A stretch of DNA of 64,000 nt, taken from positions 28,995 through 92,994 of the forward strand of contig CAMAPT010000016.1 in the NCBI GenBank assembly GCA_945860225.1, given 5' to 3'. The translations under genes were made by a program, and so were the position numbers. This DNA comes from Chitinophaga pinensis (GTDB taxonomy: Bacteria; Bacteroidota; Bacteroidia; B-17B0; Aurantibacillaceae). This document shows, one piece after another, positions 18,063-26,275 of the stretch; positions within the stretch are counted from its first letter, which is position 1; each line of letters begins with the position of its first letter. A model generated the notes under the pieces. It was not told the DNA's origin, did not search any database, and saw nothing but the letters and a program-made list of their open reading frames with translations.

Positions 18063-19626
18063 ACTTTATAAAAATGGCAGCAAAGGTTGATTCAATCTGC
18101 TGGACTTCTTTTTCAGAAAGCATACTGAATTCATTTTCTTTGGCCCTTTTTGATAACATCCCTTGGTTTTGTTCTAGAAATCTAACCAACGTAGAAACCA
18201 ATTTATCCGGCATTTCATATACTTCATCCATATAATTTTTAAATGAATCATAATTTGCCATGTAATTAATTTCTTGAGGTACTATGTTTGTAATGGTATC
18301 TTCCACACAATCAAACAAAAACTCTGCTTGTTTAGTGGCATCAAAGAATCTGTAATAATCCTTAGTTTCATTCTTAACATCCACGTTGTGATCCTTGGTT
18401 TCATGCCATTCTATAAAATTTAATAATGGCTTTGAATAAGACTCTAAAACCTTTTGGTAATCATTAATATGATTGAGTATGGAAGATGATACCGGAAAAA
18501 TAATTCCTTGATCGGTAAATTTCTTTTTGGCCAATATGTGATGAATCAAATACCTATGAATCCTTCCATTGCCATCTTCAAATGGATGAATAAATACAAA
18601 TCCAAATGCCATGATTGATGCAGCCAATACTGCATTCATATTGTCATTGATGAGCATTTTATTCGCTTCAATTAAACCATCCAAAAGACTATCAATGTCT
18701 TCATGTTTGGCAGAAATATGATCAGGAATTGGCTCGCCTGATATACGGTCGTGCTCTCCAACAAATCCGCCTTTGGTTCTGAATCCCATTTGAAGAAATC
18801 GGGTATTTTCAATAACCAGTTGCTGTAACCGAATCAATTCTTCTTTCGTCAAATCATTCATTCCGGCTTGCCCAATTGCTATACCCCATCTCACGGCTCT
18901 TTTACTCTTCGGACTCTCGCCCTCGATGGTAAACGATGCTTTTGAATCTTTTAATAATAAAAAGGCAGAGGCTCTTTGAATGATGTCTTTTCTAATACCG
19001 GCAAATTGATTTTTATTTACTTCAATATAATTTTTCGACAAATGCCGCTCAAGCTTTTTTGTTTTTCGGATTAAACCACAAAATTTACTGGTACCTGTCA
19101 AATTGTTAATTACCAAATGCCGAGGCGATTTTATTCCCCCTGCGGTAAACTGCAGTTTTTCATCAACCACGGGAATATAGCTTTTCTTATGAATGTCGTT
19201 TTTACCCTTAATGAGTTCGCCCGAAACCCACTCTAGTAAAAACCATATTCTCCGAGAATATTGACCTGATGGCTCAATGTTTACTAATTCAAACATCTCC
19301 TTATTGCTTAAAGTTTTTTGCAACTTAGTAAACACTAAAAGATTGATTCCCTCATATTTCAATGCGAACACTAAATGATTATAGAGCGCTTCAATTTTGG
19401 AAGTTTGATTATTATCCTCGGGTAAATATCTAAATGGAAGCACCATCCAGGTTTCGGTTTCAATTTGTTGATTTTTCTCTGAAACCATTGCTTTAGTAGA
19501 AGGAAAAGATACTTGTAATTTCAGTTTTTGAATAATTGCGGTGTACCCTACAATCCAACCTTTACATGGTTTTACTTCACCATGAATTGTAGGCGCATTA
19601 CATGAAAAATAGGCGCTATTACTCAT
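18061..19626 (-). CDS. Fic domain protein, putative AMP transferase with N-terminal inhibitory motif
   Basis: The 521-residue protein holds a complete Fic motif HPFEDGNGRIHR at 347-358. His347 is the catalytic base, and Glu350/Asp351 and Gly-Asn-Gly form the phosphate anion hole. Upstream, SFTIEG at 231-236 fits the S/T-x3-E-G/N inhibitory helix, so this looks like a class II Fic enzyme that restrains itself in cis. Fic proteins usually transfer AMP from ATP to a target hydroxyl. The first about 120 residues are not recognised. The start at 19626 is an ATG; Met47 is an alternative that would exclude the repeated GCGCCTA motifs. It lies downstream of an XRE regulator on the same strand and is bracketed by 54-bp imperfect repeats. 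Target and partner are unknown. Confidence 0.88.
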   Translation of the reverse strand: MSNSAYFSCNAPTIHGEVKPCKGWIVGYTAIIQKLKLQVSFPSTKAMVSEKNQQIETETWMVLPFRYLPEDNNQTSKIEALYNHLVFALKYEGINLLVFTKLQKTLSNKEMFELVNIEPSGQYSRRIWFLLEWVSGELIKGKNDIHKKSYIPVVDEKLQFTAGGIKSPRHLVINNLTGTSKFCGLIRKTKKLERHLSKNYIEVNKNQFAGIRKDIIQRASAFLLLKDSKASFTIEGESPKSKRAVRWGIAIGQAGMNDLTKEELIRLQQLVIENTRFLQMGFRTKGGFVGEHDRISGEPIPDHISAKHEDIDSLLDGLIEANKMLINDNMNAVLAASIMAFGFVFIHPFEDGNGRIHRYLIHHILAKKKFTDQGIIFPVSSSILNHINDYQKVLESYSKPLLNFIEWHETKDHNVDVKNETKDYYRFFDATKQAEFLFDCVEDTITNIVPQEINYMANYDSFKNYMDEVYEMPDKLVSTLVRFLEQNQGMLSKRAKENEFSMLSEKEVQQIESTFAAIFIK

Positions 19627-19770
19627 ATATTACAATTTTAAAGCGCAATATCGAGTAATTTTAGACACAAAGCAATAAAACAGGCGTAAATATTAAAAAT
19701 TTAAGAAAAATAGGCGCAATTCTTAAATGAATCCGTTTTTTATTTTGATGATTAAAGTAATGATGGAATT

Positions 19771-19824
19771 CTGATTAACTAGAATGAGATTCTATGTCCT
19801 TTATGTTGACCATATTGGTTTGCT
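19771..19824 (-). repeat. Right 54-bp direct repeat flanking the fic gene (end of the xre gene)
   Basis: This is the intact 3' end of the xre gene with its stop codon at 19775. It matches 18009-18062 with seven differences. The fic gene and about 145 bases of leader lie between the two copies. Confidence 0.75.
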
Positions 19825-20041
19825 CAAGGAGTAAAACAGGATGTATCTCTAGGAATGCAGCAATTTTTAATAATGTAACAAGTGTTATGTTTTTGCCTTG
19901 TTCTATTTTATGCATGTTAGATTTATCTAAGCCAATATCTTCACCTAATCCAGCCAGCGTGTACCCTTTTTTTAAACGTTCTTTTCGGATATTATCACCT
20001 ACTTGCTTTAAAAAAATTGCGACCGAATCTTTTTTTTCCAT
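19775..20041 (-). CDS. XRE family helix-turn-helix regulator
   Basis: This small DNA-binding protein (88 residues from the ATG at 20041) has a Cro/C1-type helix-turn-helix: IRKERLKKGYTLAGLGEDIG followed by the recognition segment LDKSNMHKIEQGKNI. It ends in a short acidic tail. A TTG at 20050 would extend it by three residues. Two direct repeats TTGGCATTAAT (minus strand) overlap and precede the start, and are a candidate self-operator. It is upstream of the fic gene on the same strand with a 148-base gap that contains GCGCCTA repeats, so it may regulate fic. Whether it neutralises Fic directly is unknown. Confidence 0.88.
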   Translation of the reverse strand: MEKKDSVAIFLKQVGDNIRKERLKKGYTLAGLGEDIGLDKSNMHKIEQGKNITLVTLLKIAAFLEIHPVLLLEQTNMVNIKDIESHSS

Positions 20042-20066
20042 TAATGCCAATTTGCATTAATGCCAA
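20040..20066 (-). promoter_or_regulatory. Candidate XRE operator, two direct repeats
   Basis: On the minus strand TTGGCATTAAT occurs twice (20066-20056 and 20050-20040), starting 16 bases apart, the second overlapping the start codon. Repeats at this place suit autorepression by the encoded HTH protein. Confidence 0.45.
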
Positions 20067-20135
20067 AATAAAAAGTTGTATTAAAACACTACTTTAATTT
20101 AAAAGTGGTATTTTAGCACAACTAAATATAACATT

Positions 20136-21443
20136 ATGAAAAAATTTTTATTAAGTGTAGTGGCTGGCATGAGTTTGACCACTACATCCATGGCGCAAAC
20201 TGTGCCTAGTTATGTACCCACTAATGGGTTGGTAGGCTATTGGGGATTTGATGGAAATGCTCAAGATTATTCCGGTAATGGTAATCATGGAACGGTGAAT
20301 GGGGCTACTTTGACAGCTGATAAAAATGGGGTTGCAAATAAGGCTTATAATTTTGATGGAGTTAATGATTATATACAAGTTAACAATTCTAGCTCATTAC
20401 AGGGATTAACTTCTATTAGTGCTTTTATTTGGATTAATATAAACAGTTGGTACAACGGTTATTTTCCAGTTTTACATAAATCGAACGGAAGCCAACATGG
20501 TAAATATGCTTTTTTATTGAATACAGGAGGAGGAATAGCTCATCTGGTACCCTATGAAAATGGCTTTAATTACTCTCCATGGTCTTTGAATACCTGGATT
20601 CATATAGGCTACACTATAGGTTCTGGAAAAACAAATTTCTATGTTAATGGCCAAACAATATCATCTGCATCAACAGGTGTTTTTCCTGTTAGCTCTAATG
20701 AAACTCTTCCGCTTATTTTTGGTATGGATAAACCAGGATTAACTGAATATACAAATGGTAAACTCGATGATATCGCTATTTACAATCGCGTCTTAACTCA
20801 GCAAGAAATTACGGCACTTTACACAGGCTGTAATTTAAATGCAAGTATTACTACTGTAAAAGCTAATGCGAAAGCCGGTGATAATGCACTATTGACAGCC
20901 AACGCCGCTGATGGGTCTGCAACATTTCAGTGGCAAAGCAACCCAAATAATTTTGGTTGGCAAAATATACCCATTAACTTAAACTACTCAGGTGCAAACA
21001 CCGCTAGCTTAACCGTTAATAATGTGCAATTAGGTAACCATAACCAACCATTTAGAGTGATTGCGACTTCGGGTAGTTGTTCTGATACCTCAGATGTGGC
21101 TAACATTCAACTTTCAGATACTTGTTTAATCACCGTGCATGATACTTTGGTAATTAACCGCACTATAACTGGTCTGTCTGCACCAAACAATAAAAATACA
21201 ATCAAGGTATATCCAAATCCTGCCAAAGACCATGTTATTATTCATTACGGTAATTTTGCCATGATGAATGGGTATAGTGTAAAAATTACCAATACTTTAG
21301 GGCAAGAGTTGTTTGCCTCGCCTATTAACCAACAAACTTCTTCGGTCAATTTATCCAATTGGATTAACCACAGCTTATACTTCGTTCAAATTATCGATCC
21401 TCAAGGTAAAACAGTAGAAACCCGAAAAATACTGATTGAGTAG
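20136..21443 (+). CDS. LamG-domain secreted protein with extra beta domain and T9SS type A sorting domain
   Basis: The 435-residue paralogue of the protein at 15042 has a signal peptide (MKKFLLSVVAGMSLTTTSMAQ), a LamG domain at about 25-230 (YWGFDGNAQDYSGNGNHGT), and then an inserted segment of about 110 residues. The insert contains ATFQWQSNPNNFGWQNI and two Cys residues, and looks like an immunoglobulin-type or discoidin-like beta module. The T9SS sorting domain starts at about 352 (IKVYPNPAKDHVIIH) and ends VETRKILIE. It should be exported and attached to the surface. The ligand is not known. It is divergent from xre and ends at a strong hairpin. Confidence 0.85.
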   Translation: MKKFLLSVVAGMSLTTTSMAQTVPSYVPTNGLVGYWGFDGNAQDYSGNGNHGTVNGATLTADKNGVANKAYNFDGVNDYIQVNNSSSLQGLTSISAFIWININSWYNGYFPVLHKSNGSQHGKYAFLLNTGGGIAHLVPYENGFNYSPWSLNTWIHIGYTIGSGKTNFYVNGQTISSASTGVFPVSSNETLPLIFGMDKPGLTEYTNGKLDDIAIYNRVLTQQEITALYTGCNLNASITTVKANAKAGDNALLTANAADGSATFQWQSNPNNFGWQNIPINLNYSGANTASLTVNNVQLGNHNQPFRVIATSGSCSDTSDVANIQLSDTCLITVHDTLVINRTITGLSAPNNKNTIKVYPNPAKDHVIIHYGNFAMMNGYSVKITNTLGQELFASPINQQTSSVNLSNWINHSLYFVQIIDPQGKTVETRKILIE

Positions 21444-21480
21444 GTCTGTATATTAAGCAGGATAATTCACAACAAAATGC

Positions 21481-21517
21481 AAAAAGGCGAAAATGGGATA
21501 ACCATTTTCGCCTTTTT
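21481..21517. terminator. Terminator after the second LamG gene
   Basis: Sixteen-base stem AAAAAGGCGAAAATGG with a five-base loop and a T6 run on the plus strand. The A-run on the left would also serve transcripts coming from ykgJ. Confidence 0.85.
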
Positions 21518-21550
21518 TGCATCATTTTTTTCTTGCAAAACATTTTATCC

Positions 21551-21630
21551 AATCGAAAGGCTTTTCAAATTGTTCTCGATGCAAAAATTCAAAGAGGCAG
21601 AATTTTTCACTCGAATAGACCATTGTCGCC
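21551..21630 (+). repeat. Dispersed intergenic stem-loop repeat, copy 2 (tandem with copy 3)
   Basis: Contains AATCGAAAGGCTTTTCAAAT, then CTCGATGC, the arms AAAAATTC and GAATTTTT around AAAGAGGCA, and ACTCGAATAGACC. It is about 116 bases from copy 3. Confidence 0.75.
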
Positions 21631-21666
21631 TTGAGTGATTTTTTGCTTTGTTCTTTCGAAAAATTG

Positions 21667-21742
21667 TATCGAAAGGCTTTTTCAAATAGTTCTCAATACG
21701 AAAATTCAAAGAAGCAGAATTTTCAACTCGAATAGACTGTTT
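21667..21742 (+). repeat. Dispersed intergenic stem-loop repeat, copy 3
   Basis: Has TATCGAAAGGCTTTTTCAAA, the arms GAAAATTC and GAATTTTC around AAAGAAGCA, and ACTCGAATAGACTG. It ends five bases before the ykgJ stop codon. Together with copy 2 and the terminator it fills the 303-base gap 21444-21746. Confidence 0.75.
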
Positions 21743-21746
21743 AATC

Positions 21747-22229
21747 CTAAATTATTTTCTTTAATTGTTCGGTTATTTCCAATACAGCCGGGCACACCAA
21801 GGTATTTCTGTAAGTTAAATCCAAAATTTGTTCCATACGTTTACGGTCGGTGTGAGGATATTCGCGGCAAGCATTGGGCCGAGCGTCGTAAACTGAACAG
21901 TAATTATCTGAGCCTAAAAACGGACAAGGTGCCTGACGTAAGACATAATCTTTGTCTTCATCAATGCGAAGGTATTGCTCAATAAATTCTCCTGGCTTCA
22001 TTCTCATGTGCTTGGCCAATCGCTCAATATCGCGATTGTAAAAAATCGGAGAGGTGGTTTTGCAACAATTTGCACAACTCAAACAATCGATCTGTTCAAA
22101 CACGTCATCGTGCAAATCATGAAAATGTTTGTCTAAATTTTTTGGTTTAGTTCGCTTTAGTTTGTCATAAAACACGCGATTCTCTTTTTTAAGAGTGGAA
22201 GCTTTTTGATTATGTTTCTCTAAATCCAA
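21747..22229 (-). CDS. YkgJ-type cysteine cluster protein
   Basis: The 160-residue cytoplasmic protein has the CxxCxxCC cluster in CLSCANCCKTTSPIF (about residues 49-63) and a second pair of cysteines in APCPFLGSDNYCSVYDARPNACREYP. This is the YkgJ/CxxCxxCC zinc- or iron-sulphur-binding family, whose function is unknown. The start appears to be a TTG at 22229; no ATG is in frame ahead of the conserved region. It follows truB by 36 bases on the same strand, so ribBA, truB and this gene probably form one unit. Confidence 0.8.
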   Translation of the reverse strand: MDLEKHNQKASTLKKENRVFYDKLKRTKPKNLDKHFHDLHDDVFEQIDCLSCANCCKTTSPIFYNRDIERLAKHMRMKPGEFIEQYLRIDEDKDYVLRQAPCPFLGSDNYCSVYDARPNACREYPHTDRKRMEQILDLTYRNTLVCPAVLEITEQLKKII

Positions 22230-22265
22230 AAGAATACTGATTCCGTTAAATGTAGTCGAATATAT

Positions 22266-22970
22266 TTAGGATTGAATCGTTTTGATGAACTCTTCCGGTG
22301 TTTTAGCATCCTCTAAACTAAAATGCCCAATTTTGGTGCGACATAAGGTATCTAAATAAGCGCCGCTATTTAAGGCCAATCCGAAATCGCGGGCTATACT
22401 TCTGATATAGGTTCCTTTGGTGCAAGCAATTCGAAAATCAACCAATGGCAATTCGCATCGTGTGATTTCAAATTCTAATATTTCAATGGGGCGCGCTTTC
22501 AATTCAATATCTTCGCCAATGCGAGCCAGTTTGTACAATCGTTTGCCATCTACTTTGACCGCACTAAACATAGGCGGTATTTGTTCTTGCTTTCCTACAA
22601 AGGATTTAGCAGTTTCAAAAATGAGTTCTTTGGTAATATGTTCAGTAGAAAACGTTTCATTTACTTCCTTTTCTTTATCATAGCAAGGTGTAGTGGCTCC
22701 AATAAAAAAAGTACCGGTATATTCTTTTGGCAAATCCTGAAACGATGAAATTTCTTTTGTTTTTTTTCCGGTACATACAATCAATAACCCAGTAGCCAAG
22801 GGGTCTAAAGTGCCTGCATGACCTATTTTTAAATGCACAAACTTATCCTCTAATACCAAAGAGTGGTGCCTTTTTAGGGCATGCTTTAATTTGTTAACCG
22901 CCTGAAAAGACGACCAGGTATATGGTTTATTGATAAGGAGTAATTCTCCGCTTCGGAAATCAGGTATCAT
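22266..22970 (-). CDS. truB: tRNA pseudouridine(55) synthase
   Basis: TruB makes the T-loop pseudouridine at position 55 of tRNAs. The 234-residue protein carries the catalytic motif GHAGTLDPLATGLL with Asp56, a KxY-type segment KLARIGEDIELKARP and the RCTKGTYIRSIARDFG-like signature (here ACTKGTYIRS). It lacks the long C-terminal PUA extension of enterobacterial TruB, as is common in Bacteroidota. The start is 19 bases after the ribBA stop on the same strand. Confidence 0.96.
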   Translation of the reverse strand: MIPDFRSGELLLINKPYTWSSFQAVNKLKHALKRHHSLVLEDKFVHLKIGHAGTLDPLATGLLIVCTGKKTKEISSFQDLPKEYTGTFFIGATTPCYDKEKEVNETFSTEHITKELIFETAKSFVGKQEQIPPMFSAVKVDGKRLYKLARIGEDIELKARPIEILEFEITRCELPLVDFRIACTKGTYIRSIARDFGLALNSGAYLDTLCRTKIGHFSLEDAKTPEEFIKTIQS

Positions 22971-22989
22971 GAAAACAGTTAAAGGACAA

Positions 22990-24195
22990 CTAAAAACTGT
23001 GTCCCATTTTATCTTTTTTGGTTTGCATATATTTTTGGTTGTGAGGATTAGAAGGAATAATAATTGGAATATTTTCTACCACCTCAAGACCGTAACCAAT
23101 TAAACCAACTCGTTTTACGGGATTATTAGTAATTAATTTCATTTTACTTACCCCTAAATCGCGTAAAATTTGAGCGCCTACTCCGTAGTCTCTTTCATCC
23201 ATTTTGAATCCTAACTCCAAATTAGCTTCAACCGTGTCACGACCTTGTTCTTGCAATTTATAGGCTTTTAGTTTATTTAATAAACCAATTCCTCTGCCTT
23301 CCTGATTCATATATACAATAACTCCCTTCCCTTCTTTTTCAATTATCTCCATAGCTTTATGCAATTGCGGTCCACAATCGCAACGGCAAGAGCCAAATAT
23401 ATCTCCGGTAACACAAGACGAATGTACACGAACCATAACTGGTTCTTCTTTCGTCCATTCTCCTTTTATCAAGGCCATGTGTTCTTCCCCATTTGTATCT
23501 ACTTTGTATGCCACTAATTTAAAATCGCCCCACTGAGTTGGCATATCCACTTCCACTTGCTTAGTCACAATGCTTTCTTTACTTAATCGGTAAGAGATTA
23601 AATCTTTGATTGTCACAATTTTCAAATTCAATTTTTGGGCAATTTTTACTAAATCGGGTAATCTAGCCATCGTACCATCTTCATTCATAATTTCTACTAA
23701 AGCCCCACAAGGTTCGAAACCTGCTAAGCGAGCAAAATCAATGGTTGCTTCTGTATGCCCTGTACGACGCAAAACACCTCCATTTTTAGCAATTAATGGA
23801 AAAATATGGCCGGGTCTTCCGAAATCAGAAGCTTTGAAATTTGGATCAATTAAGGCTTGAATGGTTTTTGAACGATCGGACGCAGAAATACCCGTAGTAC
23901 ATCCATACCCTAATAAATCGATGGAAACAGTAAATGCTGTTTCGTGCAAAGCCGTATTCGAACTCACCATTAATTCTAACTTCAGGTCCTTAGCTTTTTC
24001 TTGGGTTACAGCTGCACAAATTAAACCTCTACCATGGGTTGCCATAAAGTTGATCACTTCGGGGGTTACATTTCGGGCAGCTGTTAAAAAGTCGCCTTCG
24101 TTTTCTCTATCCTCGTCGTCCACCACAATAATCACTTTGCCTGCTTTAATATCAGCAATGGCCTCTTCAATGGTGTTTAGTTTAAATGTTTCCAT
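22990..24195 (-). CDS. ribBA: Bifunctional 3,4-dihydroxy-2-butanone 4-phosphate synthase / GTP cyclohydrolase II
   Basis: RibBA starts both branches of riboflavin synthesis. The first half (about 1-205) is the DHBP synthase, with [15 protein letters not shown] near 26-40 and the [13 protein letters not shown] block near 145-157. The second half (about 206-401) is GTP cyclohydrolase II, with the zinc cysteines in [18 protein letters not shown] and the [19 protein letters not shown] nucleotide segment. Both active sites look complete. I see no FMN riboswitch in the 141-base leader. It heads the ribBA-truB-ykgJ unit. Confidence 0.96.
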   Translation of the reverse strand: METFKLNTIEEAIADIKAGKVIIVVDDEDRENEGDFLTAARNVTPEVINFMATHGRGLICAAVTQEKAKDLKLELMVSSNTALHETAFTVSIDLLGYGCTTGISASDRSKTIQALIDPNFKASDFGRPGHIFPLIAKNGGVLRRTGHTEATIDFARLAGFEPCGALVEIMNEDGTMARLPDLVKIAQKLNLKIVTIKDLISYRLSKESIVTKQVEVDMPTQWGDFKLVAYKVDTNGEEHMALIKGEWTKEEPVMVRVHSSCVTGDIFGSCRCDCGPQLHKAMEIIEKEGKGVIVYMNQEGRGIGLLNKLKAYKLQEQGRDTVEANLELGFKMDERDYGVGAQILRDLGVSKMKLITNNPVKRVGLIGYGLEVVENIPIIIPSNPHNQKYMQTKKDKMGHSF

Positions 24196-24267
24196 GGGGA
24201 TAAAATTAATGATTTAATGATACTTATTTTAACACGATTGCTCCTTTTTAGTTTAATGTTTTAATTA

Positions 24268-24313
24268 ATAAAACAAAAATCGCCATTGTAAATGATATTG
24301 CATACAATGGCGA
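24268..24313 (-). terminator. Nitroreductase gene terminator
   Basis: Eleven-base perfect stem TCGCCATTGTA with a 12-base loop (24280-24313), followed on the minus strand by a T-rich tail (24268-24279). It lies 23 bases after the stop. Confidence 0.7.
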
Positions 24314-24336
24314 CTCAATTAATAATTCAGAAAAAC

Positions 24337-24993
24337 TTATAATACAGGTGTTTCAGACAATGCAGCGATTTCAGATATAAATTTTTCTTTTGGAGTACGT
24401 ACTTTTTTCAAGTTCGCTAACCAATCATTTTCAGTATCTCTATATCCTAAAGGTAAAATAACGGCCGTTTTTAGGCCTTTTTCTTTCAGATTTAATAACT
24501 CATCTAATGACTGATAATTAAATCCTTCCATTGGAGTTGAATCTACCTTCATTTCTGCTGCGGCTGCCATCGCTATTCCTAAAGCAATGTAAGCTTGCTT
24601 AGCCGCATGTTGTTGATGTTGTTCGGCAGTTTGCGAAGATAACATGCTCAATAACATAGTTCTATAACCATCGGTAGCGCTATCAGATAAATTACGTTCT
24701 GTATTGCTGCGTTTAAATACTTCATTAACACGTTCTTCGGTATAACTATCCCAAGCTGCAAACACCAATAAGTGAGAACAATCCGTAATTTGGCTTTGAC
24801 CATGTGCAATAGGCTTTATTTTTTCCAATAATTCTTTGTTGGAAATGACCAAGATTTCATAAGGCTGTAAACCTGACGAAGAGGGTGATAAACGAATAGA
24901 TTCTAAAATAAAATCTACTTTTTCTTGCGGAACAGTTGTTCCATTCATTTTTTTGGTGGCATAACGCCAATTCAAGTTTTCTATAAGACTCAT
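24337..24993 (-). CDS. Nitroreductase family NAD(P)H oxidoreductase
   Basis: The 218-residue protein belongs to the FMN-dependent nitroreductase family (NfsB-like), which reduces quinones, nitro compounds or flavins with NAD(P)H. The FMN-binding start NLNWRYATKKM, the SPSSSGLQPYEILVIS segment (36-51) and the C-terminal LPLGYRDTENDWLANLKKVR motif are visible. It is expected as a cytoplasmic homodimer. It stands as a single gene with its own hairpin terminator. The physiological substrate cannot be derived from the sequence. Confidence 0.88.
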   Translation of the reverse strand: MSLIENLNWRYATKKMNGTTVPQEKVDFILESIRLSPSSSGLQPYEILVISNKELLEKIKPIAHGQSQITDCSHLLVFAAWDSYTEERVNEVFKRSNTERNLSDSATDGYRTMLLSMLSSQTAEQHQQHAAKQAYIALGIAMAAAAEMKVDSTPMEGFNYQSLDELLNLKEKGLKTAVILPLGYRDTENDWLANLKKVRTPKEKFISEIAALSETPVL

Positions 24994-25107
24994 GTTTTGG
25001 ATGTTTTTTTTATTTAATAAGATTTAAAAAGACGAAGTTAGCATCAAAAAAACACTTTTATAAAATAACCATGTTGTTTTGATGTTATTTAATGTTTTTT
25101 AAGAATA

Positions 25108-25575
25108 TCAGTGCTTAAGGAACAGTTTGTCAACTACTTTGGTTCTGTATTCAAAAATCTCCTCCACTCGCTTACGTATAAATAATTTGTGTGCAATTGA
25201 TCCTAAAATCCCAAAAGGCAGTACATAATTTACTTCATCGTGCATTAGAACACCGTTCTCTGTTTTTTCAAAATGATGGCGGTGATGCCAAAGTTTATAG
25301 GGTCCAAAGCGTTGTTCATCAATAAAATATTCTTTGTCTTTAACATGGGTAATTTCAGTCATCCATTTTACAGGAATCCCAAACATAGGTTTAATGATGT
25401 AGGTGATAATTTGACCAGCATACATTTGTTCACCATCTTTTTTGTCGGAAGTTATAATAAAACCCATATCAGGGGGCGTTATTTTGGCTAGGTTATTGGG
25501 CGATGAAAAAAAACTCCAGGCCTCTTCTAAAGAAATAGGTAAATGCTGCGTACTCTTAATGCTGTAAAAGTTCAT
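25108..25575 (-). CDS. SRPBCC (START-like) family ligand-binding protein
   Basis: The 155-residue protein has the helix-grip pattern of the SRPBCC superfamily: an opening STQHLPISLEEAWSFFSSPNNLAKITPPDMGF, a core WMTEITHVKDKEYFIDEQRFGPYKLWHHRHHFE and a final amphipathic helix RKRVEEIFEYRTKVVDKLF. Close relatives are often annotated as CDP-paratose epimerase-like or cell-division-inhibitor-like proteins, but no activity is established. It diverges from the CoA pyrophosphatase-like Nudix gene with only 39 bases between the starts. Confidence 0.78.
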   Translation of the reverse strand: MNFYSIKSTQHLPISLEEAWSFFSSPNNLAKITPPDMGFIITSDKKDGEQMYAGQIITYIIKPMFGIPVKWMTEITHVKDKEYFIDEQRFGPYKLWHHRHHFEKTENGVLMHDEVNYVLPFGILGSIAHKLFIRKRVEEIFEYRTKVVDKLFLKH

Positions 25576-25582
25576 AATGTGT

Positions 25583-25590
25583 TATCTTTG
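25583..25590 (+). promoter_or_regulatory. Probable -7 element upstream of the Nudix gene
   Basis: TATCTTTG, an exact -7 match, ends 24 bases before the ATG at 25615. No full TTTG is seen at the -33 position. Confidence 0.45.
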
Positions 25591-25614
25591 TTAGTAGACA
25601 ATTAAGAAGGCGCA

Positions 25615-26253
25615 ATGTTTCAATTATTGATAGATAATTTAAAAACTAATTTACAAAAACCTTTACCGGGATTAGCCGCTCAGTTTGAAATGGCTCATGT
25701 AAAGCGCGAAAAAGTCCTGCCTGATTCTTTAGACGCTGAAGCATACCGTCCGAGTGCCGTATTGATTTTACTGTATCCGAATGCCAAACAACAAACATCT
25801 GTGTTGCTGATAGAACGAATGACCTATAATGGCCATCACAGCGGACAAATTGCTCTACCTGGAGGTAAAGTAGAGCCTGGTGATGAAGATTTAAAAGCGA
25901 CGGCTTTAAGAGAATTTTTTGAAGAAACGGGAGCTGACTCAACACCTGTTATCATTGGAAAACTAACTCCTATTTACATTCCGGTGAGTCGTTTTATGGT
26001 TCAACCCTTTGTTTCTTACGTTTCTCAAAAACCGGCATTTTCTCCGAATAGCTTCGAGGTGAATACCTTGATTGAATGGGAAATTAATGAATTATTAAAT
26101 CCTGAAACGATAAAGGAAACCGTAATAGAACCAGCATTAGGAACAAAATTAAAAACGCCCTATTTTGACGTGCAAGGAAAAATATTATGGGGAGCTACAG
26201 CCATGATGCTCAATGAGTTAAAGCATATTTTAACCAATATGCATACTGTATAA
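25615..26253 (+). CDS. Nudix hydrolase, CoA pyrophosphatase type
   Basis: The 212-residue protein has a complete Nudix box G-x5-E-x7-REFFEETGAD at about 82-105 (GGKVEPGDEDLKATALREF). Just before it lies LIERMTYNGHHSGQIALPGG, which corresponds to the CoA-specific motif of the NudL/YeaB branch. Such enzymes cleave CoA to 3',5'-ADP and 4'-phosphopantetheine. It is cytoplasmic. Converges with a second Nudix gene 22 bases away; they are only distantly related. Confidence 0.88.
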   Translation: MFQLLIDNLKTNLQKPLPGLAAQFEMAHVKREKVLPDSLDAEAYRPSAVLILLYPNAKQQTSVLLIERMTYNGHHSGQIALPGGKVEPGDEDLKATALREFFEETGADSTPVIIGKLTPIYIPVSRFMVQPFVSYVSQKPAFSPNSFEVNTLIEWEINELLNPETIKETVIEPALGTKLKTPYFDVQGKILWGATAMMLNELKHILTNMHTV

Positions 26254-26275
26254 ATTTCTTTATTAAAAAATAAAC

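Noticed and set aside
21635..21985. 116-codon open frame antisense to ykgJ and across the repeats
   Set aside because: It covers the intergenic repeat and the antisense of a clear cysteine-cluster gene; no protein family pattern.
24196..24336. FMN riboswitch ahead of ribBA
   Set aside because: The 141-base leader is AT-rich and lacks the conserved RFN helices.
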